DNA of 41,152 bases from Pseudooceanicola lipolyticus (GCF_002786325.1 NZ_PGTB01000023.1:1-41152); one strand, 5' to 3'. Numbered from the stretch's first letter, positions 24,956 through 33,821 are shown. The notes: a model not told the origin generated them from the letters alone. Numbers and translations: made by a program.

Positions 24956-26022
24956 TGCGCCGCCTTGATATCCGCCAGCGTGGCCATGGCGTAATTCGAC
25001 AGCGGCAGGTCCACCGGCTCGCCGATGGCGGCCGAAATATCCGCCGCCAGATAGCTTTCCATCACCATCCGCGCGTGATCGGCCGAAACCAGCGGATCAC
25101 GGTCCAACAACACGGATTCAAGGAAATGCAGCGTTTCCGGGCCCATCTGCCCGGCATACATATGGTCGACATGTTCGCCCGGCATCGTCGACATCGGAAA
25201 CTGGGTGTGCCCTTCGACGGTGTTCAGCCAATTGTCGCGCGAGGTATCGTCAAGGATCAGCGCGCCGTCGGTGCCGGTGATCTCGATCCAGGTGGCGCAA
25301 TAGTTGGGATAGCTCGGCGGCAGGTTCCAACCGCCGCCGATCACCACCAGCGCGCCGTTGTCCATGTTGACCGTGTTCCACATGCAGTCGTAGGAGCCGT
25401 TCAGCTCCTTCATGAAGCCATAGGCGCCCTGCGAGTAGACCTTCACCGGCTTGGCATCCAGCAGCCAGTAAACGAAATCGAGATCATGGGTGGATTCCAT
25501 CGCCGCCGGTGACAACTTGACCCGATTGGCGATCCGCGACCCGAGGCTGCGCGACAGGTGACGACTGACCATGACATTGACGATCTTGCCCAGCTTGCCT
25601 TCGGCGATGGCCTTCTTGGCCCAGGCAATCTTGGGGTTGAAGCGCTGGGAATAGCCGATGGTGAACTTCACCCCTTTCTCGCGGGCGATGTTGATCAGGT
25701 CATCGGCTTCGGCCAGCTCCATCGCGATCGGTTTTTCCAGCAGGACATGTTTGCCAGCCTTCAGGCAATCGCGCGCGATCGGGTAATGCGTCGGTTCCGG
25801 CGTGGTCGAGATATAGACCACCTCGATTGCCGGGTTGCTGACGATGTCCTGGTAATCCATCGTGGCGCTTGCAGGATTGGTCAAGGCCTTCATCTCGTCC
25901 AGCCGCTCGGGCCGGATTTCGCAGATATGCAACTTGTCCACCAACGCCGATTTTGCGAGCGATTCAGCCCGCATACCGCCGCACCAGCCGGTGCCGATCA
26001 CCGCGACTTCCACCTGTCTCAC
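24952..26022 (-). CDS. Gfo/Idh/MocA family oxidoreductase 1
   Basis: A 356-residue NAD(P)-dependent sugar or cyclitol dehydrogenase type. Rossmann motif GTGWCGGMRAE at 10-20, the family EKP signature at 96-98 (LLEKPIAMEL), and a C-terminal domain with ESTHDLDFVYWLL in the position of the catalytic histidine helix. The start is a GTG at 26022 with GGGGAGG seven bases before it. It leads the unit with the two HIBADH-like genes. The substrate is unknown; the fold favours a polyhydroxylated ring or sugar derivative. Confidence 0.88.
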   Translation of the reverse strand: MRQVEVAVIGTGWCGGMRAESLAKSALVDKLHICEIRPERLDEMKALTNPASATMDYQDIVSNPAIEVVYISTTPEPTHYPIARDCLKAGKHVLLEKPIAMELAEADDLINIAREKGVKFTIGYSQRFNPKIAWAKKAIAEGKLGKIVNVMVSRHLSRSLGSRIANRVKLSPAAMESTHDLDFVYWLLDAKPVKVYSQGAYGFMKELNGSYDCMWNTVNMDNGALVVIGGGWNLPPSYPNYCATWIEITGTDGALILDDTSRDNWLNTVEGHTQFPMSTMPGEHVDHMYAGQMGPETLHFLESVLLDRDPLVSADHARMVMESYLAADISAAIGEPVDLPLSNYAMATLADIKAAQ

Positions 26023-26132
26023 AAGGCGCCTCCCCTCACGTCAAGTCATTGAAATAGAAACTACGTTCCAAGCCGCACCACCGCCAACAAGCTTTTCTGA
26101 TGCCGGCCATACGAACTGTTGAAGCGGCGGGC

Positions 26133-26810
26133 TCAGCCCGCGGCCCCCATCAGGGCCAGCGTGGATTTCAAATGCGCCCGCATGGCCGCCTCCGCCACCG
26201 CGCCGTCGCGTTTTTCGATCGCGTTCAGGATCGCATCATGCTCGGCGAAGGAATGATAGTTCGGCTCCGGGCCCGGCGCCGAGGTATTCAGCCGACGCCA
26301 CACCACCACCAGCCGCACGCCGTTCAGAATGCGGTGCAACGACTGAAGCAGCGCATTACCCGAGGCCACGGCGATGATTTCGTGAAACACCCCATCCAGC
26401 GCCTCATAGGCCGACCAGGTCGTGGCGGCGCGCATATCCTGCCCAAGCCGGCGCAATTCGCGCAGATGGCGCGGCGTAGCGTGCATCGCCGCCAGGCGGG
26501 CGATTTCGGGCTCGACGGCCAGGCGCGCCTGCATAGCTTCGATCGGGCCGGTGGTCTCGGCCAGCATGGCAATGGTCTGATCGATACTTCCCGACCGGGA
26601 CGAGCGTGCGGGACGGGCCAGGAAGGTGCCCCGCCCGACATGGCGTTGCAACGTGCCCTCGGCCTCGAGGACCAGCAACGCCTTTCGCAGCTCGGCCCGC
26701 GTGACTCCCAGCGTCGCGCACAATTCGCGCTCGGGCGGCAGCCGCGCCCCTTCGGACAGGCCGGCGCCGCCGATCCAGTTGCGAAGGCGGACCAGGATCT
26801 TATCACTCAT
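26133..26810 (-). CDS. GntR family regulator, FadR/FCD subfamily
   Basis: A 225-residue regulator. Residues 1-70 are a GntR winged helix (SEGARLPPERELCATLGVTR, then RKALLVLEAEGTLQRHVGRGTFLA). The rest is an FCD ligand domain, with the metal-binding pattern visible in ALDGVFHEIIAVASGN, EHDAILNAIEKRD and MRAHLKSTL. FadR-type GntR proteins bind TNGTNNNACNA palindromes; here TTGGTTTACCAA overlaps the start codon and a variant lies 116 bp upstream, so it very likely represses itself. The same motif stands before the dehydrogenase operon (20598) and the double-TTT operon (37073). The ligand is probably a carboxylic acid from the imported substrate. Confidence 0.93.
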   Translation of the reverse strand: MSDKILVRLRNWIGGAGLSEGARLPPERELCATLGVTRAELRKALLVLEAEGTLQRHVGRGTFLARPARSSRSGSIDQTIAMLAETTGPIEAMQARLAVEPEIARLAAMHATPRHLRELRRLGQDMRAATTWSAYEALDGVFHEIIAVASGNALLQSLHRILNGVRLVVVWRRLNTSAPGPEPNYHSFAEHDAILNAIEKRDGAVAEAAMRAHLKSTLALMGAAG

Positions 26811-26821
26811 TGGTTTACCAA
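26810..26821. promoter_or_regulatory. GntR (FadR-type) operator, gntR, proximal
   Basis: TTGGT-TT-ACCAA, perfect arms. Its first base is the A of the gntR start codon (26810, minus strand), so bound protein would block transcription or initiation. Confidence 0.75.
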
Positions 26822-26925
26822 AACTCCGGCACTTGACTATTTCCGAATGGGTTTTCCTCCATTTTACTTTGATATTTTGTCAAAAGTCGAGGAATTATGC
26901 AGCCACGCAATGGGATTCCCCCACA

Positions 26926-26937
26926 ATGGTAAACCTA
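26926..26937. promoter_or_regulatory. GntR (FadR-type) operator, gntR, distal
   Basis: ATGGT-AA-ACCTA, 8 of 10 arm bases matching TTGGT-N2-ACCAA, symmetric in its deviations. Its centre is 116 bp from the proximal site; the AT-rich DNA between them (26822-26925) probably holds the gntR promoter. Confidence 0.5.
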
Positions 26938-26973
26938 TTTGACCCCCACAACCCACCGTCGCGCGCCGCCGTG

Positions 26974-27378
26974 TCAGACCTGATCGCGCGGCGACATGTG
27001 GGCGACCGTTTCGCCGGTTTCGACGAAAGTGCGCGTCACCTCGCGGGCGCCGTAGATCCAAAGGATCGTCAAGGTGCCGGCGCCGGTATTGCGAAAATAA
27101 TGCGGCACCTCGGCCGGCACATAGGTGGTGTCCATCGGGCCAAGCTGCATCACCTGGTCGCCGATGCGCGCCTCGGCCTGCCCAGCCAGGATCGTGACCT
27201 GCTCTGCACAATTATGGGTATGCAGCGGCGCCGCACTGCCGGCGGGAAACACCGTGGTGCCGGTGGTAAACGGCGCCTCCGGGTCGGTGGCGCGGCCCAC
27301 CATCAACCGGGTTTCAACGCCATCCCCGCGCGCGAAGGGCGCAATCGCCTCGTATCTCACGATGGTTCCGTTCGTCAT
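26974..27378 (-). CDS. Cupin-domain protein
   Basis: A 134-residue single-domain cupin with a well-kept metal site: PLHTHNCAEQVTILAGQAEARIG (two His and Glu) and YVPAEVPHYFRNTG (third His). No signal. It lies upstream of gntR on the same strand, 163 bp away, and is divergent from the LDH2-type dehydrogenase across a 64-bp gap. Small cupins of this type are often ligand-binding or isomerase accessory proteins in sugar-acid clusters. The activity is unknown. Confidence 0.82.
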   Translation of the reverse strand: MTNGTIVRYEAIAPFARGDGVETRLMVGRATDPEAPFTTGTTVFPAGSAAPLHTHNCAEQVTILAGQAEARIGDQVMQLGPMDTTYVPAEVPHYFRNTGAGTLTILWIYGAREVTRTFVETGETVAHMSPRDQV

Positions 27379-27399
27379 CTTTGTCCTTTCCCTTCACCT

Positions 27400-27414
27400 G
27401 ACGCCTCCGGCGTC
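27400..27414. promoter_or_regulatory. Inverted repeat in the cupin / LDH2 divergent promoter
   Basis: GACGCC-TCC-GGCGTC, perfect 6-bp arms in the 64-bp gap between divergent genes, followed on the plus strand by GTTTTC. Could be an operator or a short hairpin; it does not match the GntR motif. Confidence 0.35.
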
Positions 27415-27442
27415 GTTTTCACCTCGAACACGGGAGCATCCC

Positions 27443-28489
27443 ATGCCCAATCTCATTCCTGCGACCGACCTGTCGGCCTTCGTGTCCCGCTGCCTCACGG
27501 CCTGCGGCATGCCCGAGGGCGATGCGGCGAAAGTGGCCACCTTGATGACGCGGGCCGATCTGATGGGGCAGGACGGTCACGGGGTGTTCCGCCTGCCGAT
27601 GTATGTGAGACGCATCCTGGCGGGCGGCATGAACCTGACGCCCAGTTTTGCCCTGCTGCAGGATCGGCCCGCCAGCGCGCTGGTTGATGGCGACAACGGC
27701 ATGGGCCATCTCGTGATGCAGCACGCAACGGAATTGGCCATGGAAAAGGCGCGTAAAACCGGCGTTGCCTGGGTGGGCGCGCGCCAATCCAACCATGCCG
27801 GACCGGCCTCGCTTTATGCGATGCTCCCGGCGCAGGAGAACATGATCGGCCTGTATCTTGCCGTTGGCAGCGCCAACCACATGCCGCCTTGGGGCGGGAC
27901 CGACTTGCTGCTCAGCACCAACCCGATCGCCGTGGCCGTTCCCGCGCTTCAGTTTCCGCCCATCGTTCTCGACATGGCGACCACGGTCGCCGCCTATGGC
28001 AAGGTCAAGACCGCCGCGCAGCGGGGCGAGCCCATGCCCGAGGGTTGGATGATCGACCGTGACGGCAAACCGCTGACCGACCCGGCCCGCGCCGCCGAAG
28101 GCTTTCTGCTGCCGATCGGTGGCGCCAAGGGGTACGGGCTGTCGCTGATCTTCGGCATCCTCGCCGGCGTTCTGAACGGCGCAGCCTTTGGACGCGACGT
28201 GGTGGATTTCAATGCCGATGCCGAGACGGTCACCAATACCGGCCAAGCAATCTTGGTGCTGGATATCGCAGCCTTTACGGATCCCGCCCGTTTTCGCGCC
28301 GATATCGACGATGTCTGGCGGCAAATGAAATCCTCCGAGCGGATGACGGGTGTCGACGAGATCCGGCTGCCGGGGGAACGGCTGCACCGGGTCATGGCAA
28401 AGCGCACGGCAGACGGCATCCCCTTGCCGGGCGCGCTGCAAGAAAGATTGGCCACATTGGCAACCGAACTGGGCGTCGCGCCGCTGTAA
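27443..28489 (+). CDS. LDH2/malate-dehydrogenase (YlbC/YiaK-type) oxidoreductase
   Basis: A 348-residue NAD(P)-dependent 2-hydroxyacid dehydrogenase of the Ldh_2 family, unrelated to Rossmann-type LDH. Family marks: DLMGQDGHGVFRLPMY with catalytic H46 and R50, ARQSNHAGPASLYAM, GGTDLLLSTNPIAVAVP and the LPIGGAKGYGLS nucleotide site. Members reduce or oxidise malate, sulfolactate, ureidoglycolate, 2,3-diketogulonate or delta1-piperidine-2-carboxylate. The ATG at 27443 follows GGGAG. It stands in the GntR island, divergent from a cupin, and ends before a strong hairpin. Confidence 0.88.
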   Translation: MPNLIPATDLSAFVSRCLTACGMPEGDAAKVATLMTRADLMGQDGHGVFRLPMYVRRILAGGMNLTPSFALLQDRPASALVDGDNGMGHLVMQHATELAMEKARKTGVAWVGARQSNHAGPASLYAMLPAQENMIGLYLAVGSANHMPPWGGTDLLLSTNPIAVAVPALQFPPIVLDMATTVAAYGKVKTAAQRGEPMPEGWMIDRDGKPLTDPARAAEGFLLPIGGAKGYGLSLIFGILAGVLNGAAFGRDVVDFNADAETVTNTGQAILVLDIAAFTDPARFRADIDDVWRQMKSSERMTGVDEIRLPGERLHRVMAKRTADGIPLPGALQERLATLATELGVAPL

Positions 28490-28506
28490 GCGGGCGTCAT
28501 GCGAAA

Positions 28507-28531
28507 GGCGCCGGGCGAACCGCCCGGCGCC
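28507..28531. terminator. Hairpin between convergent LDH2 and tctC1
   Basis: GGCGCCGGGCG (28507-28517) pairs perfectly with CGCCCGGCGCC (28521-28531) around AAC; 18 bp after the LDH2 stop and 42 bp after the tctC1 stop. It lacks a T tract but lies where a two-way terminator is expected. Confidence 0.65.
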
Positions 28532-28572
28532 TCTGCCGTCACCGTCGCCGGTAAGGCTGCGGCGGCCAGTCA

Positions 28573-29541
28573 TTACTGGGAGGTCAGGTTTTTAACCAGT
28601 TCCTGGTAATCCTCGGCCTGCTGCTCGCGCAGTTTCTGATATTCTGCCCCGGTCATATGGTCGACGCTCTCGCCGAGGCGGCTCATCAACTTGGCGAAGG
28701 TTTCGTCCTTGCTCATTTCCTCGAAGGCTACGGTCAGCTTGTCCACCACCTCTTGCGGAGTGCCGGCAGGGGCCAGGACAAAGCGGTGCATGAAGCCGAT
28801 ATCGCCGGTGATGCCCACTTCCGAGAAGGTAGGCACACCCTCGTAGAGCGGGGTATCCCCGGCCGTGGCCAGAACGCGGATCTTGCCCGCCTCCAGCAAT
28901 TCACCGATGGCCGAGGGGAAGGCCAGCGTCACGTCGGAATCGCCCGAAAGCAGCGATTGCAAAGCGGGTCCGCCTCCCTGGTAGGGCACCAGGTTCACGA
29001 CGAAATCCAGTTTCTTCATGATCTGGGCCGCCGGGACGAAGAAAGCACCCCAGTTGCCGGAATGGCCCAACTGCAGCTGACCAGGCTCGGCCTTGGCCGC
29101 CGCCACCAGCTCTTCAAAGGTCTGATAGGGGCTGTCGGCGCGCACGATGATCGACACCGGCGCATAGTTCACGCGCGCAATCGGAACGAAATCCTTCATC
29201 GGCTCGTAAGGCACGCTTTCGACATATTGCTGAAGCATGTCGATGTAGTTGTGCGTGAAAAGCAGCGTATAGCCGTCAGCCGGCGACCGCGCCACTTCCT
29301 GCGTGCCCTTCTGTCCTCCGGCGCCGGGTGTCAGCCGAACGATCATCGCCTGCCCCAGATAGCTCGGCACGATCGAGGTGATGATGCGCGCGTTCAGGTC
29401 ATGCGACCCGCCCGCGCCCAGTGGGATCACCATCGTGACCGGCTTCTCGGGATATTCCGCCTGCGCGGCGGATGGCCCGGTCAGAACGACACCGGCCGTG
29501 GCGAGCGCGAAAAGCGCGGCTTTGGTCAATGATTTTAGCAT
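28573..29541 (-). CDS. TTT transporter substrate-binding protein 1 (TctC family)
   Basis: A 322-residue periplasmic binding protein. A Sec signal covers residues 1-28 (MLKSLTKAAL, core, PSAAQA). The mature start YPEKPVTMVIPLGAGGSHDLNAR and PADGYTLLFTH are the Bug/TctC hallmarks that hold a carboxylate through main-chain contacts. It is the last gene of the eight-gene minus-strand operon, 63 bp after tctA1. In most TTT operons tctC comes first; here the second cassette has it last. Confidence 0.9.
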   Translation of the reverse strand: MLKSLTKAALFALATAGVVLTGPSAAQAEYPEKPVTMVIPLGAGGSHDLNARIITSIVPSYLGQAMIVRLTPGAGGQKGTQEVARSPADGYTLLFTHNYIDMLQQYVESVPYEPMKDFVPIARVNYAPVSIIVRADSPYQTFEELVAAAKAEPGQLQLGHSGNWGAFFVPAAQIMKKLDFVVNLVPYQGGGPALQSLLSGDSDVTLAFPSAIGELLEAGKIRVLATAGDTPLYEGVPTFSEVGITGDIGFMHRFVLAPAGTPQEVVDKLTVAFEEMSKDETFAKLMSRLGESVDHMTGAEYQKLREQQAEDYQELVKNLTSQ

Positions 29542-29604
29542 GGTTTCTTTCTCTCTCCCTTGGTTATACGGCGGCGCGGACCAACCGCGCCGCCCAGTAT
29601 CAGT

Positions 29605-31092
29605 TCAGGCTGCCACGGGCGCCTTGTGGTACAGCCGCTTCCACAGCAGGTACCCCAGCACCGGTGTCACCAGCAGCACGGCCAGCGCCCCGGTCCTTTC
29701 CGTTAGGAAGAAACCCAGCGTGTTGCCGTTCGACATCGCCGCGGTCTGACCGAAGGCGTATTCCATCGACGGCCCCAGGATGAAGCCCATCACCATCGGC
29801 ATGACATCGAATTTCGCGGCCTTGGCGACGATCCCGAACAGGCCGAATGCCACCAGGATCAGCAGGTCGACCGGGTCCGAGCGATAGACATAGGTGCCCG
29901 CGAACGAGAACATGATTACCAGCGGGATCAGAACCGAGGTCTTGATGGTCACCAACCGGGAAAAGAACGGGATCGACAGATAGCCGATGATCAGGAACAG
30001 CAGGTTCGCGATCACCATGGCCACCAAGATGGCAAAAACGGTGGCTCCCTGCTCTTCGAACAGCTGCGGGCCGGGGCGCAGGCCCTGCGCCACGAAGGCC
30101 CCCAGCAAGATCGCCGTCACGTTGTCGCCGGGTATGCCCAGCGTCAGCAGCGGCACCATCGTCGGACCGTTCACCGCGTTGTTCGCGGCCTCGGCGGCGG
30201 CAACGCCTTCCAACTCGCCCTCGCCGAACGTCTCGGGATGTTTCGAGGCGTTCTTGGCAGCGGAATACCCCAGCATGGCGGCCACGATCTGGCCCAACCC
30301 CGGCACGATGCCCACCGCGGTGCCGATCATCGTGGACCGGCCGATGGTTCTAAAGCAGCGGCGCAGTTCGGACAGGGTCAGCCGCTCGCCCATCAGCGCG
30401 GCCAGCTTGCGGCCCTTTTCGTTGCGCAGCACCACCGAGGTAACCTCGGGCAGCGCAAAGACACCGATCAGCATCGGCAGCAGCGGAATGCCGGATTTCA
30501 GGTCAAACAGGCCAAAGGTGAACCGTTCGACCCCGCCCAGCGGATCGGTGCCGATAAAGGACAGCCACAGGCCAAGCATCATCATCATGAGGCTTTTGAG
30601 CGGGTTTGCCCCCGAGGTAGCGGCGATGATGATCAGGCTCATCAGCAGCACGGCAAACAGCTCGGGCGGGCCGAATTGCATGACCAGATAGGCAATCGGG
30701 AAGATCATCAGGATCGTGAAGATGTCGCTGGCCGTGTCGCCAAAGACCGACGCGGTCAGAGCCATGTCCAGCGCCTTTCGCGACTGTCCTTTCTGGGTCA
30801 GCTTATAGCCGTCACGCGATGTCGCAACCGAGGCCCCCGTGCCGGGCATCGAGATCAGGATCGCCGGAACGCTCCCGCCAAATATACCGCCCTTGTAGAT
30901 ACCCAGAAGGAAGGGAATGCCGACAATCGGGTCGAGGAAGAAGGACACCGGAAGCAGGATCGCCATTGCCATCAGCGTGGTAAATCCAGGCAAAGCACCT
31001 ACCAGCATCCCGGCAAACAAGCCGATGCTCATCAACGCAATTGTGTCGAAGCGCATCGCAAGGGCGAGGCCTTGGGTAAATTGTTCGATCAT
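29605..31092 (-). CDS. TTT transporter large permease 1 (TctA family)
   Basis: A 495-residue polytopic membrane protein with about 11 hydrophobic segments. The TctA signature regions are visible: VGALPGFTTLMAMAILLPV at 30-50, GSVPAILISMPGTGAS near 75-90, and TLGIPGDNVTAILLGAF in the second half, the inverted-repeat loops that bind sodium and solute. The start ATG at 31092 follows GGGAGG. It forms TTT system 1 with tctB1 just upstream (33 bp) and tctC1 just downstream. Confidence 0.92.
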   Translation of the reverse strand: MIEQFTQGLALAMRFDTIALMSIGLFAGMLVGALPGFTTLMAMAILLPVSFFLDPIVGIPFLLGIYKGGIFGGSVPAILISMPGTGASVATSRDGYKLTQKGQSRKALDMALTASVFGDTASDIFTILMIFPIAYLVMQFGPPELFAVLLMSLIIIAATSGANPLKSLMMMMLGLWLSFIGTDPLGGVERFTFGLFDLKSGIPLLPMLIGVFALPEVTSVVLRNEKGRKLAALMGERLTLSELRRCFRTIGRSTMIGTAVGIVPGLGQIVAAMLGYSAAKNASKHPETFGEGELEGVAAAEAANNAVNGPTMVPLLTLGIPGDNVTAILLGAFVAQGLRPGPQLFEEQGATVFAILVAMVIANLLFLIIGYLSIPFFSRLVTIKTSVLIPLVIMFSFAGTYVYRSDPVDLLILVAFGLFGIVAKAAKFDVMPMVMGFILGPSMEYAFGQTAAMSNGNTLGFFLTERTGALAVLLVTPVLGYLLWKRLYHKAPVAA

Positions 31093-31125
31093 TCGGACCT
31101 CCCGGTCACAGCTGGAATTGCGGCG

Positions 31126-31644
31126 TCAGAAAGGAAGCAGGCGGGCATAGGCCATCTCGATCACGTCCAGTTCGGGCAGCGAGACCACCAGCAGTTGCGT
31201 CGCGCCAAGATAGAGCAGCACCGGCGCCACCAGCGCCACCAGCCCGATCTGCACGGGCGACCGCGCGCCCATCTGCAGCGAGATCAGCGTGGTTGTGATC
31301 GCGGTCGAGATCAGGAAACCAAATGGCGCCATCGTGACTGCATAGAAAATCATGATTCCGAACAAGGTTGCGGCGCGCAGCCATTCGCCGCGGGTCAACC
31401 CTTTGCCGGCCGGCTCGGCCGCGCCAATGCGGATCACCACCAGCGCCAGGGCGCAGATCACCGCAAGCAGAAAAAGAACGATGCTGGGAAACAGGCTGGG
31501 CGTGATCGCCGACAGCGTGCGACCGAACAGAACCTTTGGCGCCGCGACGAGCGAGGACATGAAGATCAGCGACAGCGTGGAGGCGACCAGCAGTGACAGG
31601 GTGGTCAGGGTTTCCGGTGTCGGAGTAAGAAATTTCCGGCTCAT
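31126..31644 (-). CDS. TTT transporter small permease 1 (TctB family)
   Basis: A 172-residue membrane protein with four hydrophobic helices (about 17-38, 45-68, 85-118 and 130-158), as in TctB. I chose the ATG at 31644 because CAGGAGA stands 7 bases before it. An in-frame ATG at 31716 overlaps the stop of the DctP-like gene as ATGA and also has a GGAG nearby; it would add 24 hydrophilic residues, and cannot be excluded. Partner of tctA1. Confidence 0.8.
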   Translation of the reverse strand: MSRKFLTPTPETLTTLSLLVASTLSLIFMSSLVAAPKVLFGRTLSAITPSLFPSIVLFLLAVICALALVVIRIGAAEPAGKGLTRGEWLRAATLFGIMIFYAVTMAPFGFLISTAITTTLISLQMGARSPVQIGLVALVAPVLLYLGATQLLVVSLPELDVIEMAYARLLPF

Positions 31645-31712
31645 GTCAGGTCTCCTGAAGATATGTCCGGGCGAGGTTGCGGCCGGGCCGCGGTCGGAAT
31701 TGGTCAGATCGC

Positions 31713-32666
31713 TCATGACAGGGGCTCCGGTTGCGCGCCACGCGCGGTGTCGAACAGGTCCAGCAGATCGGGGGCAAGCCGCGCGCGGCTGCGGGACAGC
31801 TCAGGTGCGAGCGCGTCGCGAAACTTGTCCCGCTCTGCATCGCTCAGCGGCACCAAGACGACCCCTGCCCGCTGCAATTCGCTTGTGCAGACTTCATCCT
31901 CTTCCAGCGCCAGCGCGCGTTGAACGCGCTCAGACTCGCGAACGGCCTGGGCGACGGCCTGCCGTATCTCGGCCGGCCAGCCGGACAGCGCCGCACGGTT
32001 GAACAACACCAGCGCGATGCCCAGAAGATGCCCGGTCATGGTAACACAACGGTGGGTTTCATGCAGGCCAAAGCGGAAGATGTTGGTAAGCGGGTTCTCC
32101 TGGGCGTCGATCTCGCCCCGCGCCACGGCGCCGGCCAAATCTTTGACGTCGATCACCCGCGGCACAAACCCGAGGGCGCGGAACAAACGCTGGTGATCCT
32201 CATTGGCAAGCGTGCGCAGGCTCAGCCCTGCGCAATCCACCGGCCGCCGCACCGGCCGCGCTGCGGTCGAGATGTGCCGTAGCCCGTTGTCCCAGACGCC
32301 CAGAACGCTGAACCCCGTACGTTCGGCGACATCTGCCCCCAAGCGCGCGCCAAGCGCCCCGTCGAGCAGCGCAAAGGCGCCGGCGCGGTCGGGCACCGCG
32401 AAATGCTGATCGAACAGCGACAGCGACGGCACCCGCCCGGCGAGGTAGCTGGAGGAAAAATAGCAGGCATCCAGCTTGCCCCGTTCGGTCAGGTCCAGCA
32501 GATCGGCGGCCTTGTGACCCTGTTCGGTCACATTGCGCTGCAGCTCCACCTGGACCTCGCCGCCGGTCAGATCGTCCAGCGCGGCGGCAAAGGCCTCCAT
32601 ACCGCGGGTATGCACCGATTCCGGCCCCTGGTAGCCGCCAAACCGGATGCGAAACGCGGCCTTCAT
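31713..32666 (-). CDS. DctP-family (TRAP-type) solute-binding protein without signal peptide
   Basis: A 317-residue protein that clearly belongs to the TRAP DctP family: VLGVWDNGLRHIST, the ligand arginine R151 in LSLRTLANE, GEIDAQENPLTNIF and the CVTMTGHLL helix. Yet it starts directly with the first strand of the mature fold (MKAAFRIRFGG) and has no signal peptide. The start is fixed by an ATGA overlap with the upstream Gfo gene. No DctQM permease is in this operon; it sits between a Gfo oxidoreductase and the second TTT cassette. It may work in the cytoplasm as a ligand carrier or sensor, or have lost its signal. The ligand arginine is kept, so it should still bind a carboxylate. Confidence 0.85.
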   Translation of the reverse strand: MKAAFRIRFGGYQGPESVHTRGMEAFAAALDDLTGGEVQVELQRNVTEQGHKAADLLDLTERGKLDACYFSSSYLAGRVPSLSLFDQHFAVPDRAGAFALLDGALGARLGADVAERTGFSVLGVWDNGLRHISTAARPVRRPVDCAGLSLRTLANEDHQRLFRALGFVPRVIDVKDLAGAVARGEIDAQENPLTNIFRFGLHETHRCVTMTGHLLGIALVLFNRAALSGWPAEIRQAVAQAVRESERVQRALALEEDEVCTSELQRAGVVLVPLSDAERDKFRDALAPELSRSRARLAPDLLDLFDTARGAQPEPLS

Positions 32667-33793
32667 CCGGCAAGTTCCCGCATCAGTTCCTCGGGATCGG
32701 CCGGCAGCGCCACCGGCGCACCGCGTTTGGCCGACAGGTCCATCGCCATCGTCATCAGCAGATTGCGATGCCCGTCAGCCGCGGTGGCGTGGGGGGTGCG
32801 CTGGCCGGCATAGACGCGCTGGAACCAGGCATTGGTCTCTTCTCGCATCGGCCCCCACAGCTGGCCGATATGCAGATCACCCGGCGGATAGCTGGTCAGG
32901 AAATCCACGTGCCGGGGCGGTGCTACAAAACCGTCCGGCACATAGCCGCCACCCTGCGGCACCTCGCTGGCCAGCACCACGTCGCGATGGGTGTCCTCGA
33001 TGTCGATCACACCCTTGTCGCCGACGATTCCGATCTCGATGCCATAGACGGCACCGGGCCAGACTTCGGGCAGCGCCCAGCTGATGTTCATCGACCAGAT
33101 GGTGCCATCGGTCATCGTGAACACGCCAAAGGTCGAATCCTTGGTGCCGTGCTTGCTCAGCACCTTGTCGCAGGACTGGGCGAAGACCGACGCGGGGGTC
33201 TTGCCCTCCATCAGCCACATCGACATGTCCAGGCTGTGCGTTCCCGACACCACCATCGGTGTCAGCGTCGCGCGCTCCTGGGTGCGGCGCGTGGTGGCGA
33301 TCGGCACCATGCGGTTCATGAAGGCGCGGGTCACGACGGAATGCACATCGCCGATCTGCCCGGTGATCAGCTTTTCCTTGATCGCCAGAAACCGGCGGCG
33401 GAACCGCTGGGTATAACCAACCACCGCGTCGATCTCCGCCGCCTCGATCGCGGCCAGGATCTGCGCGGATTGCCGCGCGTCGGTCGCCAGCGGCTTCTCG
33501 ATGAACAGGTCATGGCCCTTCTCGATGGCCAGCATCGTCGGGTCGAAATGAAAGTTTTCGTCCGTTGCGATGATCGTGGCGGTCACCTCGGGGCGGTTCA
33601 ACAGCTCCCGGTAGTCATTGGTGAAGAAATCGGCCGAGATGTCATCGGCCAGCTTTCGCCCGATATCCGACTTCACATCGCACAGCCCGATCCAGCCCAC
33701 CCCGGGAAAGGCGCGCGCCAGTTCGGCGCGGATTCTGCCGATGGTGCCGCATCCAACGACGGCAAGTCCGATTTCCTTACGTTTCGATGTCAT
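32663..33793 (-). CDS. Gfo/Idh/MocA family oxidoreductase 2
   Basis: A 376-residue NAD(P)-dependent oxidoreductase. Rossmann motif VVGCGTIGRIRAE near residues 12-24, EKP signature at 99-101 (FIEKPLATDA), GYTQRFRRRF in the hinge and VSGTHSLDMSMWLM at the catalytic histidine helix. It differs clearly from Gfo 1 and Gfo 3. It starts 28 bp after tctA2 and overlaps the DctP-like gene by ATGA, so it is embedded between the two transporter cassettes. It probably oxidises the imported compound or its first product. Confidence 0.88.
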   Translation of the reverse strand: MTSKRKEIGLAVVGCGTIGRIRAELARAFPGVGWIGLCDVKSDIGRKLADDISADFFTNDYRELLNRPEVTATIIATDENFHFDPTMLAIEKGHDLFIEKPLATDARQSAQILAAIEAAEIDAVVGYTQRFRRRFLAIKEKLITGQIGDVHSVVTRAFMNRMVPIATTRRTQERATLTPMVVSGTHSLDMSMWLMEGKTPASVFAQSCDKVLSKHGTKDSTFGVFTMTDGTIWSMNISWALPEVWPGAVYGIEIGIVGDKGVIDIEDTHRDVVLASEVPQGGGYVPDGFVAPPRHVDFLTSYPPGDLHIGQLWGPMREETNAWFQRVYAGQRTPHATAADGHRNLLMTMAMDLSAKRGAPVALPADPEELMRELAG

Positions 33794-33821
33794 GTTGTCT
33801 TTCCTTTTTGCCGCAGGCTGT

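Noticed and set aside
24143-24994. Plus-strand frame opposite the HIBADH-like gene
   Set aside because: Antisense composition; the opposite strand encodes a complete dehydrogenase.
29566-29577. TTGGTTATACGG-like half palindrome upstream of tctC1
   Set aside because: Only one arm matches the GntR motif, and tctC1 is internal to the operon.
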